Shown in pieces: positions 43,226-52,893 of a stretch of DNA of 64,000 nt (the stretch's first letter is position 1; each line of letters begins with the position of its first letter). Source of the stretch: Diphasiastrum complanatum (taxonomy: Eukaryota > Streptophyta > Lycopodiopsida > Lycopodiales > Lycopodiaceae); the NCBI GenBank assembly GCA_029204225.1, contig CM055101.1, forward strand, positions 40,629,961-40,693,960. The letters are read 5' to 3'. The translations under genes were made by a program, and so were the position numbers. The notes under the pieces are model-generated. The model was given only the letters and a program-made list of their open reading frames with translations, made no database searches and had not been told where the DNA came from.

Positions 43226-45925
43226 TTGTTGTATTTCAAAAGAGTGATTTGTGCATTGGAACATGTTGAAAGAAAAGGATCAGGTCATTGCAACATGGCT
43301 ACATCAAGTGGATTCATGTTGGAAAGCAATGATAGGCTTACCTCAAGCAACTACTCTACATGGAAGGTGAGGATTGAATCACTTCTTGAAATGCATGAGT
43401 TAATGGATATTTTTGTAGGGTTGGAGGAGAGATCCTTGGTTCATCAAGATCAAGTGAGGTATGACAAGAGAGCTAAGAAAGCTCTACACATGATCAAGAT
43501 GAATATTACCAATGAGCTACTCAAGGAGATTGGTAAGTGCAATTAATCTTATGATGCTTGGGAAGCTTTGAAGAAGCTTTCTGAATCCAAGTCTATTTTT
43601 AGAGTGTTGACTTTAAGAAGACAAATCTTTCAAAGTATTCAAAAGAGAGAAGTGAACCCTAATACCTTTTTTTTTAAGAGTTAAGGATTTAAGTGATGAA
43701 TTAGCTTGCATTGATGAGAGCATTAAGCAAGGAGAGCTTGTTCAAGTTATTCTTAATGGTTTGCTGGATGCTCATGCTAACATTGTACAAAGTATTTCTA
43801 TTCAAAAAACTTTTCCAAGTTTGATGGATCTTCAAGAGATTTTGATCAATGAGGGATGTAGGCTTCAAGCAAGAGGTGGATCTACATCGACATCTCAAAA
43901 TGGTGAGGAGGCAATGTTCATCAAAGGCAAGTTCAAGTGTAAAGTTAAGGGCAAGTGGTCTAAAGGACAAGATCATGGTGAGTCTTCTTCTCTTGGTAAG
44001 AAGAAGATAGTTCAAAGTTGAAATGCTTATATTGTGGCATCAAAGATCACTTTGCAAGTGATTGCTACAAGAAGAAGAGAGATCAAGGAGACAAGGTAAT
44101 CTAACTCTTGATGAGAATGGTGTTGATGATCAAAATGCAAATGATGATGCTTTTGTGATGTCTTCATGTTTGAGTTCTATTGTTGGAGATATTGATCCAT
44201 GGTGGATTGATAGTGGAGCAAGCTCACACATGACTTTTCACAAAGAGTACTTCAGTTTTTTGTTGGCATATGAAGATGACAAGAGGGTGATCTACATGAC
44301 CGATGATGGTGAGTGTGCAATCAAAGGGATTGACAAAATTCCTGTTTCTCTCTCTACAAATAGGAAGGTCCATTTGAAGGATGTTTTGTTCATTCCATAT
44401 ATTACTAAGAACCTACTTAGTGTGAGTCAATTGCTAAAGAAATGGTCTTAAAGTGGAGTCTGATGGAGATGCTTGTTTGATCAAAAGGAAGGATGTCTTG
44501 ATTGCAAAAGATAAAATGCAAGGGAAGTTATTCAAACTAGATGCTTGTGTTATTGCTAACCAAGTTGGATGTGTTGCAAGTGAGCAAATATCTATTCAAG
44601 ATGTTTGGCATAAAAGGATGGGGCATCTCAACTTCAAGTCATTGAAGGTAATGGCTAGAAAGCAAGTTGTGATTGGTCTTCCAAGTTCTTTCAAAAGCAT
44701 CAATCATGTTTGTGAGTCTTGTGCTTTGTCAAAGTCACATAGACTACCTTATATTAGATTTGCAAAGCCTTTTGAAGTTGTACATTCGGATATTCATGGA
44801 ATTACTATAATTAGCAATAGTGGAGCTAAGATGTATGTAACTTTCATTGATGACTTTAGTAGATTTTGTTGGATCTATTTACTAAAGAGCAAAGATGAAG
44901 TGTATGATGTCTTTGTCAAGTTCAAGAATGTAAGGGAAAACCAATTTTCCACAAAGATCAAATGCTTGAGGAGTGAAAATGGTGGAGAGTACATATCTAC
45001 CAAGTTCAAGGCCTTTTGTGATGGGATCAAGAGGGACTACACAACTCCAAGGACACCACAACAAAATGGAGTGGCCGAGAGGAAGAATAGGACTTTATGT
45101 GAAAGTGCCAAAGCCATGAGGTTAGGTGCTAATCTTCCAAAACCATTTTGGGATCAAGCTTTGTTGTGTCCTAATTTTCTATGTAATATTGCGTAAACGC
45201 CTCTCCTGCCTATCCAATACCCTCACAACACTTCTCCTTGCTCTTGGAACGCAAACAAACCATCAAACAACAAGTGATCACCTTGATGTAAAATTTGTTT
45301 TAATCTAGGAACATGAAATACAGGACTTTGTTGTTGAACCTCCGTCCTTTCCACTTATTTTCTGTAGCATATCGGTCAATGGCGCAGCTACGTATGAATA
45401 ATTCTTCACACCTTTACGATAAAACACATCTAATCCAAGAAAGCTTCTTAATGCTATCAAGTTTGTAGGAGCAGGCCAAGCAAGAAGAACAACAACTTTC
45501 TAAGGATTTGGTTTTATCCCATCAGCTAACACTATAAAATCCCAATATGCAATTTCCTTTTTAAATAATTCTCTCTTTTTATCATTAGCAAATGACCAAT
45601 TGATTCTACGTTGTTTAGACAATTGGTTGGGATTTTAATATACCTAACAACTACAACACTTGACATAAGCTATGCAGTTGGTTTAGTTAGTCAATTCATG
45701 GCTACGCCTATAGAAGATCATTGAAAAGTTGCAAAACATATCATACATTATGTCAAAAGCACTATTGGCTTTGGTTAGTCTATTACAGATGCACTTGTAT
45801 GCCTATTTTGCTTTGTTACTCAAATGTTGATTTGGGCGGAAGTACGGATGACAAAAAATCTACTACAAGACATGTTTTTCATTTTGGAAATGGTTGTCTT
45901 TCCTAGTCAGGAAGCAAATTATTAG
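43226..45925 (+). mobile_element. Copia element, gag to RNase H start, plus strand, interrupted (fossil)
   Basis: Gag starts MATSSGFMLESNDRLTSSNY near 43293. A CCHC knuckle (CLYCGIKDHFASDC) lies near 44025, and protease (WWIDSGASSHMTFHKEYF) near 44200. Integrase covers 44590-45196 (RMGHLNFKSLKVMARKQ, CESCALSKSHRLPY, VHSDIHG, TPQQNGVAERKNRTL). A Gypsy fragment occupies 45197-45600. From 45603 the end of RT and start of RNase H appear (DSTLFRQLVGILIYL, STTRHVFHFGNGCLS). Most of RT is missing. Gag and protease resemble those of the element at 3042-3743. Several breaks. Confidence 0.88.
45197..45600 (-). mobile_element. Gypsy RT-RNase H fragment inside the Copia (fossil)
   Basis: Minus-strand reading from 45600 gives KRELFKKEIAYWDFIVLADG, then GIKPNPQKVVVLLAWPAPTN, then LRSFLGLDVFYRKGVKNY and VAAPLTDMLQK. 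This is the hinge between Gypsy RT and RNase H. It lies exactly between the integrase and RT-end parts of the Copia. No LTR is present; it is a short fragment. Confidence 0.75.
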
Positions 45926-46303
45926 ATCATCAGAATAGTACGGGTCTCAAGGGAGTCTACACCCTACCTTAGCTCAATCAGCCTAAGCTTATCCTTTAAA
46001 CAATAAATTGTGACCATTTAGAGAATGACCATGTGAATGATAATGATTGACCGGTCAAATTAGTTACTAAAAGCCCCTGTTAGTATATTTATTGGTTTTA
46101 ATCATGTGTCCATAACTTCTTTGTCTATTTTGACCCCCAAATGAACTATGAAATCACATATTTGTTGGGATCAATGAGATTCAAGCCAAGAGTAATGTGT
46201 TCATTCTATGTTTACTAAGGAGACATTAACATGATACATGTTGAAGACATATAAACTTTGCATGTAGCTATGAAGGATCAAGGGTGAATGCAAGGTACAT
46301 TAA
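45926..46303. other. Unassigned sequence
   Basis: AT-rich, no domain or repeat terminus recognised. It separates the Copia remnant from the LTR at 46304. Confidence 0.4.
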
Positions 46304-46494
46304 TGTTGACAGCTGTGACTAGGTGTCATTAGCCGTAGGCTAGTCTATTAGTCTACTCGGGGTTCAGGGTTTATTTGTACATTTTACATTCTGTATGAGT
46401 TAGTGTGATAGAGTGACAGTGCGTGTTCTTCTTCCGCCATCTTGTGGTGATTGCTTATGGTGAATGCTTGATGTTGCATATCTAATTCTTGACA
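46304..46494 (+). repeat. 5' LTR of the Copia
   Basis: Starts TGTTGACAGC and ends TCTTGACA directly at the primer site, about 191 bases. There is no second copy to confirm the start, so the left border is the best TG candidate. Confidence 0.55.
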
Positions 46495-46506
46495 TGGTAT
46501 CAGAGC
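46495..46506 (+). promoter_or_regulatory. Primer-binding site (initiator Met tRNA)
   Basis: TGGTATCAGAGC, the classic plant Copia primer site, abuts the LTR end TTGACA without spacer. It fixes the orientation and the start of the leader. Confidence 0.88.
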
Positions 46507-46672
46507 AGCAATAGTCCTGCGTGTCTGATCAGTGGATACAGCTGCTCCACAACGAAGTAAGAAAGTCCTTCACGGGAGGTGAAAGCTTGGAGAGATAAAA
46601 ATGGCTGGAAGAAATCCTTCTTTGGTGTATTTTGCAGGTTTGGAGCTCAGAATCATCAGTGGGAAATGAAGA

Positions 46673-46875
46673 CACAGTCCCGGAGGCATCAGAAAGGCCA
46701 CGACAACATCAAACAAGTTGAAAATATGTTGAGTGGGGAGATTTTTACAATACTTCCTAGTTGTTGTGAAAAGCACAGTCCCGGAGGCATCCAAAAGGCC
46801 AGGGCAACATCAGACAGATTGAAAATCTGTTGAGTGGGGGAGATTCTTACAATACTTCCTAGTTGTTGTGGAAAG
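46673..46875 (+). repeat. Leader repeat, 101 bp x 2
   Basis: Copies at 46673-46773 and 46774-46875 start CACAGTCCCGGAGGCATC and share GTTGAGTGGGG and TACTTCCTAGTTGTTGTG, with about a dozen differences. They lie in the untranslated leader between primer site and Gag. Confidence 0.9.
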
Positions 46876-47135
46876 TGCTATTTGTGTGAGAGGTTTGCCA
46901 AGAAATCTCTCATTTGTCTGTTTGGAGTACCACAAATCACACTAGATAGTGTTTAGTATTGTCATTCAGAGTTAGGAAGCTTCATACTTTTCACATTACT
47001 GATCTCTGTCTTTTGAACGATCACACATTTCGAAATCTTTGCAAAGAGGAGGTGGCGTAACCGCCGCGCCGAAGTGTGGAATCTAAAATATTCTCTCTGA
47101 AAGTTCTTATATTCACTCTACTTTTCATCTTGTCC

Positions 47136-47356
47136 GTACCAATATCAGATCGATGCGCCAGAGGTAAAGAAAACCAAGAGCAGTCGTACATCCGTGCGTC
47201 ATACCGATATCACATATCCGTACCAATATTGGAGCGACATGCCAGAGGTAAAGAAAATCCAGAGCAGTCGTCCATCTGTGTGTCATACCGATATTGCATA
47301 TCTGTACCAATATCGGATCCACACGCTCGTGCACCCGCGCGTCGTACCGATATCAG
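47136..47356 (+). repeat. Leader repeat, 84 bp x 2.6
   Basis: Units start GTACCAATAT at 47136, 47220 and 47304 (period exactly 84) and include GCCAGAGGTAAAGAAAA and CATACCGATAT. The third is partial. They end about 65 bases before the Gag start. Confidence 0.9.
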
Positions 47357-50239
47357 GTGTCCGACCAAAAATTTACAGTTCTTTGGTGTGATAAATTTTG
47401 TGAGCCAGACTCATCTATCCAGTAATGGCAACTCTAAGCGAGAGTGTCCTTAATGAGTCAAGCAAATTGGAAGGTGCCGGAACTATGCAGTTTGGAAATT
47501 CAAACTGAAGAACATTTTGATGGAAAAAGAGCTGTGGGAGATCGTGACAGGTGAAGAGACAAGGTTAGTGATTGAAGAAGATCAGCGGGCATTTGATAGG
47601 AGAAAACGAAAAGCCCAGAATGTCATCAACTTATCAGTTAGAGATGCATATTCCCTATATTTCAGATTCAGAAGGACCAAAATAAGCGTGAGATACATTG
47701 AAGGCATTGTTTGAAACGACAAATACATCTCGAATACTGTTTCTGAAGACGAAGTTGCATACATTGTGGATGGATGATGGTGCAACTATTGCCGATCACA
47801 TACTGAAGATCAAAGAGATCCGTGACCAATTAACAACAGTTGGAGAGCGAGTACAAGATCGCGAGATCGTGTAATTGACATTGAATAGTCTAAGTGAGTC
47901 ACATCAGATGTTTGTGACGATTATAGCCACAAGAGAAAATCTTCCAACCTATGAAGAACTAGGTGATTTCTTTTGCAAGAAGAGCAACGTCAAGAGAAAT
48001 TGAATCATCGTAACAGGAGCTATGATCAAGCTCTTGCAGTTAGAGGACGAGGTGGAAGATTTGGCCATGGAAGGTATCAATCAAGAGGAGGAAACTCAAG
48101 CCGGGGATCATTTCAACAATTTCATGAGCAAGTCAATGATAGTCTGAATCGAGACAATTGGAATCAAGGCCGAGGTCAAGGACGCGGCTATTCAAGACAA
48201 AATAAACCTGTAAATTGTAAATACTGCAACAAACCTGGCCACTGGGAGCGTGAATGCTTCAAGAAACAGAAGGAGATGGAACAAAGAAAAGACAAATGGC
48301 AAGCGGGAAATTATGCTGATCAACATCAATTTGATGACTATTATTATGAAGACAATTATACTGATCAACATTAATATGATGATGATCAATATGAAGATGA
48401 TACTGGTGAGAGTTCAAAATTGTTTATTACAACATTAATAACAAGTGATGAAGCCAAGAAAACATGGTACATTTGATAGTGGTGCATCCAAGCACATGAC
48501 TTCAAGGAAAGAGTGGTTTTCAGAACTCAAGGAAACTGACAATGGTGATGAAGTTGGACAAGCTGATGGCAAATTGCTATATGTTAAAGGAGTTGGAGTG
48601 GTACCAGTGAAGTTAGCCAGCGGGAAGATAAAGCAGATAAGCAATGTGCAATATGTACCTGGCTTAGCTAACAATCTACTATTTGTTGGGACGATGGCTA
48701 ATCAACAACTCAAGGTTGAGTTTGACAGTGACAAATGTCTTGTCAAAGACATCAAGAATCACTACAAAGTGATTGCTATAGGAGCTAGAGTCAACGAGAA
48801 TCGACTCTACAAATTGAATGCGAGATCTTTTACTCAAGTTATGGTAAGCACTGTTGATAGTCGAAGTGATCTTTGGCATCAAAGGTTTGGTCATATCAGT
48901 GCTCAAAGCTTGCAAATTCTTAAAAGAGGTAATCTAGTTGTTGGATTGCCTGATATCTCTTTTGAAGGAAAAATTTGTGAGGGTTGCATTTTGGGAAAAC
49001 AACATAGAGAGAGATTTCCCAAAGATGGAGCAAGAAGAGCCAATGGCATTCTTGATCTTGTTCATAGTGATCTGTGTGGACCGATACAAACTAGGTCCAT
49101 TAGTGGTTGTTACTATTTCATCACATTCATTGATGACTATAGTAGGCATATCTGGATTTATTTCATAAGCAAGAAATCTAATGCTTTTGCCAAGTTTAGA
49201 GAGTTCAAGGCTCTAGTTGAAAAACAAACAGGTTGTTATATTAAGACCCTCAGATCAGATGGTGGCGGTGAGTATTTTTCAACAGAGTTTATAAACTTTT
49301 GCAAGGATCAGGGGATCAAGAGACAAACCACTACACCTTATTCACCACAACAGAACGAAGTTGCAGAATGGAAAAATAGATCCATTGTGGAGATGGCTAG
49401 GTCAATGCTTAAGAGCAAGGGTTTGCCAAATACTTTTTGGACAGAACATGCGACACAACTACTCATATCTTGAATCGGTGTCCTACGAAGTACCTGGAGG
49501 GTAAGACACCTTACGAAGCTTTTACTGGAAAGAAACCTAATGTTTCTCATTTATGAGTATTTGGTTGTGATGCTTACGCTCATGTACCTGATGAAAAACA
49601 AAAGAAGCTGGATGCAAAAGCTGTTAAGTGTATTTTCCTCGGATATGATGAAAGAGCCAAGGCATACAAGATGTATGACACAGATGCACAAAAGATCGTG
49701 ATTTTCAGAGATGCTACTTTTGATGAGATGGGTCAAAACGACCAAATAAAATTGACAATTGATCCCTTTGATGATAAAGCTAAAGTGCAAGTGAAGGAAG
49801 AAGTTGGTGTCGATATGGAAGAGCCAATGGAAAAAGACAGGGTCAATAATGAGATTCCTAGGAGAGTGCCTAAGTGGTACTTGTCAGTAACAAGTGATGC
49901 TAATAAGGGAGATACTCCCGAATCAAGTGAGCAGGGAGAGCTTAGAAGATCAAGTAGAAATCGAAAACCTCCTGCAAGATTAGAGATGAATCTAGCCCTA
50001 ATGGGTTCTGTGCTCAAGACTCAAGTACCAAAAACTTTTCATAAAGAAAAGGAGCACAAGGAGTGGCGTGAAGCTATAGAAACAGAAATGGAAGCTATAA
50101 CGAAAAATAAGACGTGGAACTTGGTTGAGCTACCTGATGGTAAGACGTCTATCACTTGCAAATGGATATACAAGATCAAATATGGAGCTGGTGGGCAACT
50201 CATCAAGTACAAAGCACGGTTGGTTGCGAGAGTATTTTG

Positions 50240-51069
50240 TGCAAAAAGTACAAAAAGGACCAAGAGTGGATCCTAATCTTATCATCAAGAGGGATTGGTT
50301 GTCAGATTACTTGAACTATCAATCTACTTGAAATTAAGATCAATCTAGATCAATTCTAGACACAAAATCCTAACAAGAACAATCATTAATTGAAGATAGG
50401 TGTACTTTCTAGTTTCACATGTGTGAAACACTGTCTGAGTATAGACTCCAACTTGAAAATCAAATACACATTGATAGAACCTCAAAACAATCAAAACAAA
50501 TGTAGACAAGTGGAGAGAATCACTCAAAATTGCTTCCAAAACCAAGATTGGTGTCTCACAATGATTATGGCCAAATGTGGCTCTATATATACAATAAGTG
50601 AGAGCTCATGGTACTGATCATCCCTCTGATCCCACATGTGTGAAGGTGCTTTGTCATATGATGATTCATCATGCAAAACTGACACTTGGACAAAACTTTC
50701 TATTTTGAGCACTTTTGGTCTATTTTCCTTCTATATGGAGATCTACATGAAAATCTTCTAGAAGTCAAAATTCGTCTACTTCAGCTTATTCCACACTTGT
50801 GAGCTGTCCTCTACACATGAAATATAACATCTAATCAAAGGATGTGGCTCATGCAATTAATAGATTGATGCCATGTGTCATATGTCTAGAAAACTAGTTT
50901 TTGGCCATTTTAGCCACTAGAACTTGAATTAAATCATATGTACAACATATATGATTATGGTACATGACAAGTACACTAGTTTCACACGTGGGAACAGGCT
51001 CCACACATGTGTGTTTATCTATATACATGATTTTTGGCCTCTACCAAGCTTATTTTTGCATTTTTCACA
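50240..51069 (-). repeat. 3' LTR of the minus-strand element
   Basis: About 830 bases. The minus-strand start is TGTGAAAAATGC at 51069 and the probable end is TACTTTTTGCA at 50240, where Copia RT similarity stops. The body shares two blocks with 37560-37720. The 50240 border is inferred from the break in RT. Confidence 0.6.
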
Positions 51070-51209
51070 CTCCTCATAAAAAATCTAGCTTGGTAAATCT
51101 AGCTTAATGGAAAACATGATGATCTTGAACTTGAATCCATGGGCTGAATTGGTCTTTGCTGGTTCAAAAGTTGTGAAGATCATCCAATGAGCGTGATGTT
51201 GATCTGAAA

Positions 51210-52388
51210 TCACCATATCCATGATAGTGTTTCTTTGATGTTGACATCTTTGATGAATTTGAGAGCTTTGCACCATCCTAGCACCTCCAAAATTGATTCC
51301 TTCCAATTTTCATGTAGATGCTTGACCTTGAGGCTTGCTCCTTCTTCATGTGCATGCTCCTTCATGAGAAAATAAAGATTTATTCTTGATTTATTAGGAT
51401 CACAAAGATCTAACATCATGTTCCCACGATCTAGAGAATTAGACTCATCCAAATTGGCAAGACTATGCATGCTATAATAACAAAGTGTTTGCATCATATC
51501 TTCATGCTTGTTTACCATGCTAATCTCAGATCCAATGAGGCTAAATACTTCATTATGGAAATAAGTGTCTTTAGAAGATGATTCACTTACTCTCATAAAG
51601 AGTTTACAATTTGCCTCAATACAAATTTTCAAACTATGAGTGAACAAATCACTTTTGCTCTTGAATGACTCAAGAGCATACATTTGATGAAATAACCATT
51701 TGCTTTCTAGTTGATTTAAAATAAATTTCAATCTTTTAAGAACATCATCTATGTTCTCAAGAGAGACTTCATACTCAACTAGTATGGCTTTACTCCAATT
51801 TTGAGATGCAATGATCTCACTAAAGCAAATTGACTTATCAAATGACATAAGAGAAGTAAGTATGAGATGTATACCACATGAGATATGTTCCTCTTTCCCT
51901 TGAAATGTGAGACACATGGACTCAACCATATTTCTTGAGTTTCTTTTTGGAATCACAATTTGAGAAGGTCTCTCCTCCTCAATCCTTGGCACACTTGAAC
52001 CTTTAGCAGGATTCTCCTCCTCAATCCTTGGCACATTTAAACCTTGAGATGACTCCTTAAGATCCTCTTCATGGTGCTCCTTTTTGATGGAAATCCGGGA
52101 CCTCCATGTCTCATAATGATCACAACAAGTATGACCATTCAATATGCACTTCCTATGATTATCAAGATTACTTATGCTAGAAACATAAGTCCAAAAATCA
52201 CCACAACTTGGCATGATTTTTTCAATATTGAAATCAAAAGGTATTCCCATCTCAATAAGGCTAACTACTTGCTTATGGATATAAGTGTCCACTTTGGATG
52301 CTTCACTTATTCTCATAAGAAGTTTACAACTTGCCTTTAGGATTGAAAACATACAATTTTCATCTTTATGAATGAACACATCATTCAT
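51210..52388 (-). CDS. 392-codon ORF of unknown family built from a repeated module
   Basis: The longest open frame in the window. Residues about 2-60 (NDVFIHKDENCMF, CKLLMRISEASKVDTYIHKQ, VVSLIEMGI) recur at about 258-320 (SDLFTHSLKICIE, CKLFMRVSESSSKDTYFHNE, VFSLIGSEI), so the protein contains a duplicated module. Between the copies are two VPRIEEE repeats in a Ser/Glu/Pro linker (about 120-145) and a segment with MSFDKSICFSEIIASQNWSK. No signal peptide or membrane segment is seen; it is rich in Ser, Lys, Glu and Ile and probably mostly helical. It belongs to no Copia or Gypsy domain I know and sits inside an LTR element just upstream of the 3' LTR. It could be a captured host gene or an element-specific protein. 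Function not assigned. Confidence 0.55.
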   Translation of the reverse strand: MNDVFIHKDENCMFSILKASCKLLMRISEASKVDTYIHKQVVSLIEMGIPFDFNIEKIMPSCGDFWTYVSSISNLDNHRKCILNGHTCCDHYETWRSRISIKKEHHEEDLKESSQGLNVPRIEEENPAKGSSVPRIEEERPSQIVIPKRNSRNMVESMCLTFQGKEEHISCGIHLILTSLMSFDKSICFSEIIASQNWSKAILVEYEVSLENIDDVLKRLKFILNQLESKWLFHQMYALESFKSKSDLFTHSLKICIEANCKLFMRVSESSSKDTYFHNEVFSLIGSEISMVNKHEDMMQTLCYYSMHSLANLDESNSLDRGNMMLDLCDPNKSRINLYFLMKEHAHEEGASLKVKHLHENWKESILEVLGWCKALKFIKDVNIKETLSWIW

Positions 52389-52409
52389 GATCTTATTGAA
52401 ACCAAAAGA

Positions 52410-52769
52410 TCATACATTATGTAGATATTTCCATTTTCTTGACTTCATAACTAATGTAAGCTTACAAGGAAAACATATTTTGCTATCTTTTAAGGCATCA
52501 CCCTCAACCTTAATCCACCTTTGAGATACAAAAATCTCTTCAAAGCAAAATGGTTCTTCATAAGTTGACATGATATCATAAATGAAAGTATTTTCATTTT
52601 GTGATTGCTGCTCCTTATTCTTGATTGATTTCTCTTGGATCATAACAATAAGTTTGAACTTATCTAAAGTTCCAAGCAAAATACTTTCCAAGGACATAAA
52701 ATAAATCCAAGTTACTTTCATAAAAGTGACATCTATCTTTCCATCTTGAACCAAACAATGCACTTCCAA
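52410..52769 (-). pseudogene. 119-codon ORF related to the central part of the 392-codon ORF
   Basis: Contains IMSTYEEPFCFEEIFVSQRW, which parallels LMSFDKSICFSEIIASQNW in the 392-codon ORF, and SRKWKYLHN, which parallels LESKWLFHQ. The same module order is thus present a further time upstream on the same strand. Family unknown, in the same fossil element. Confidence 0.45.
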
Positions 52770-52893
52770 ATGAAAAATCTCAAAAGATTTGACATGTGTT
52801 GTGATGGACTCTTGAAGACAAATCTTGTAGATGCAAGATCTTGGAAAAATTCACTATATTCTAGGATTAGAGATTGACTTTCTTAAAGATAAC

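Larger units (their letters stand above)
46304..50239 (+). mobile_element. Copia element with 5' LTR and primer site, cut in RT (fossil)
   Basis: The 5' LTR (46304-46494) is followed directly by the Met-tRNA primer site, a long repeat-rich leader (46507-47420) and Gag (MATLSESVLNESSKLEGAG near 47424; YCNKPGHWERECFKK near 48225). Protease (DSGASKHMTSRKEWF, 48475) and integrase (LWHQRFGHISAQSLQIL, CEGCILGKQHRERF, VHSDLCGP, RSDGGGEYFSTEF, 48880-49470) come next. The integrase C-terminus (from 49551) leads to the beginning of RT (WREAIETEMEAITKNKTW, CKWIYKIKYG). It stops at about 50239, where a minus-strand LTR begins. RNase H and the 3' LTR are not seen. A handful of breaks; one of the better preserved elements here. 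Confidence 0.92.
50240..52880 (-). mobile_element. LTR element carrying an unfamiliar ORF, minus strand (fossil)
   Basis: The LTR (51069 down to 50240) starts TGTGAAAAATGC on the minus strand and is preceded by a purine stretch (ATGAGGAG), so this is the 3' end of a minus-strand element. It interrupts the Copia RT at 50239. Upstream (51085-52880) there is no gag, protease, integrase or RT that I recognise, only the two related open frames listed next. The 5' LTR is not seen; the element ends against the tandem array at 52894. Its LTR is related to those at 2383/7118 and 37778, all three being starts of the TGTKAARAATKSMAAAA kind. Probably non-autonomous. Confidence 0.65.

Noticed and set aside
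46495-46506. Possible tRNA-Met gene piece
   Set aside because: The match is only the 12-base complement of the tRNA 3' end, placed at an LTR end: a primer site. No tRNA cloverleaf was seen anywhere in the window.
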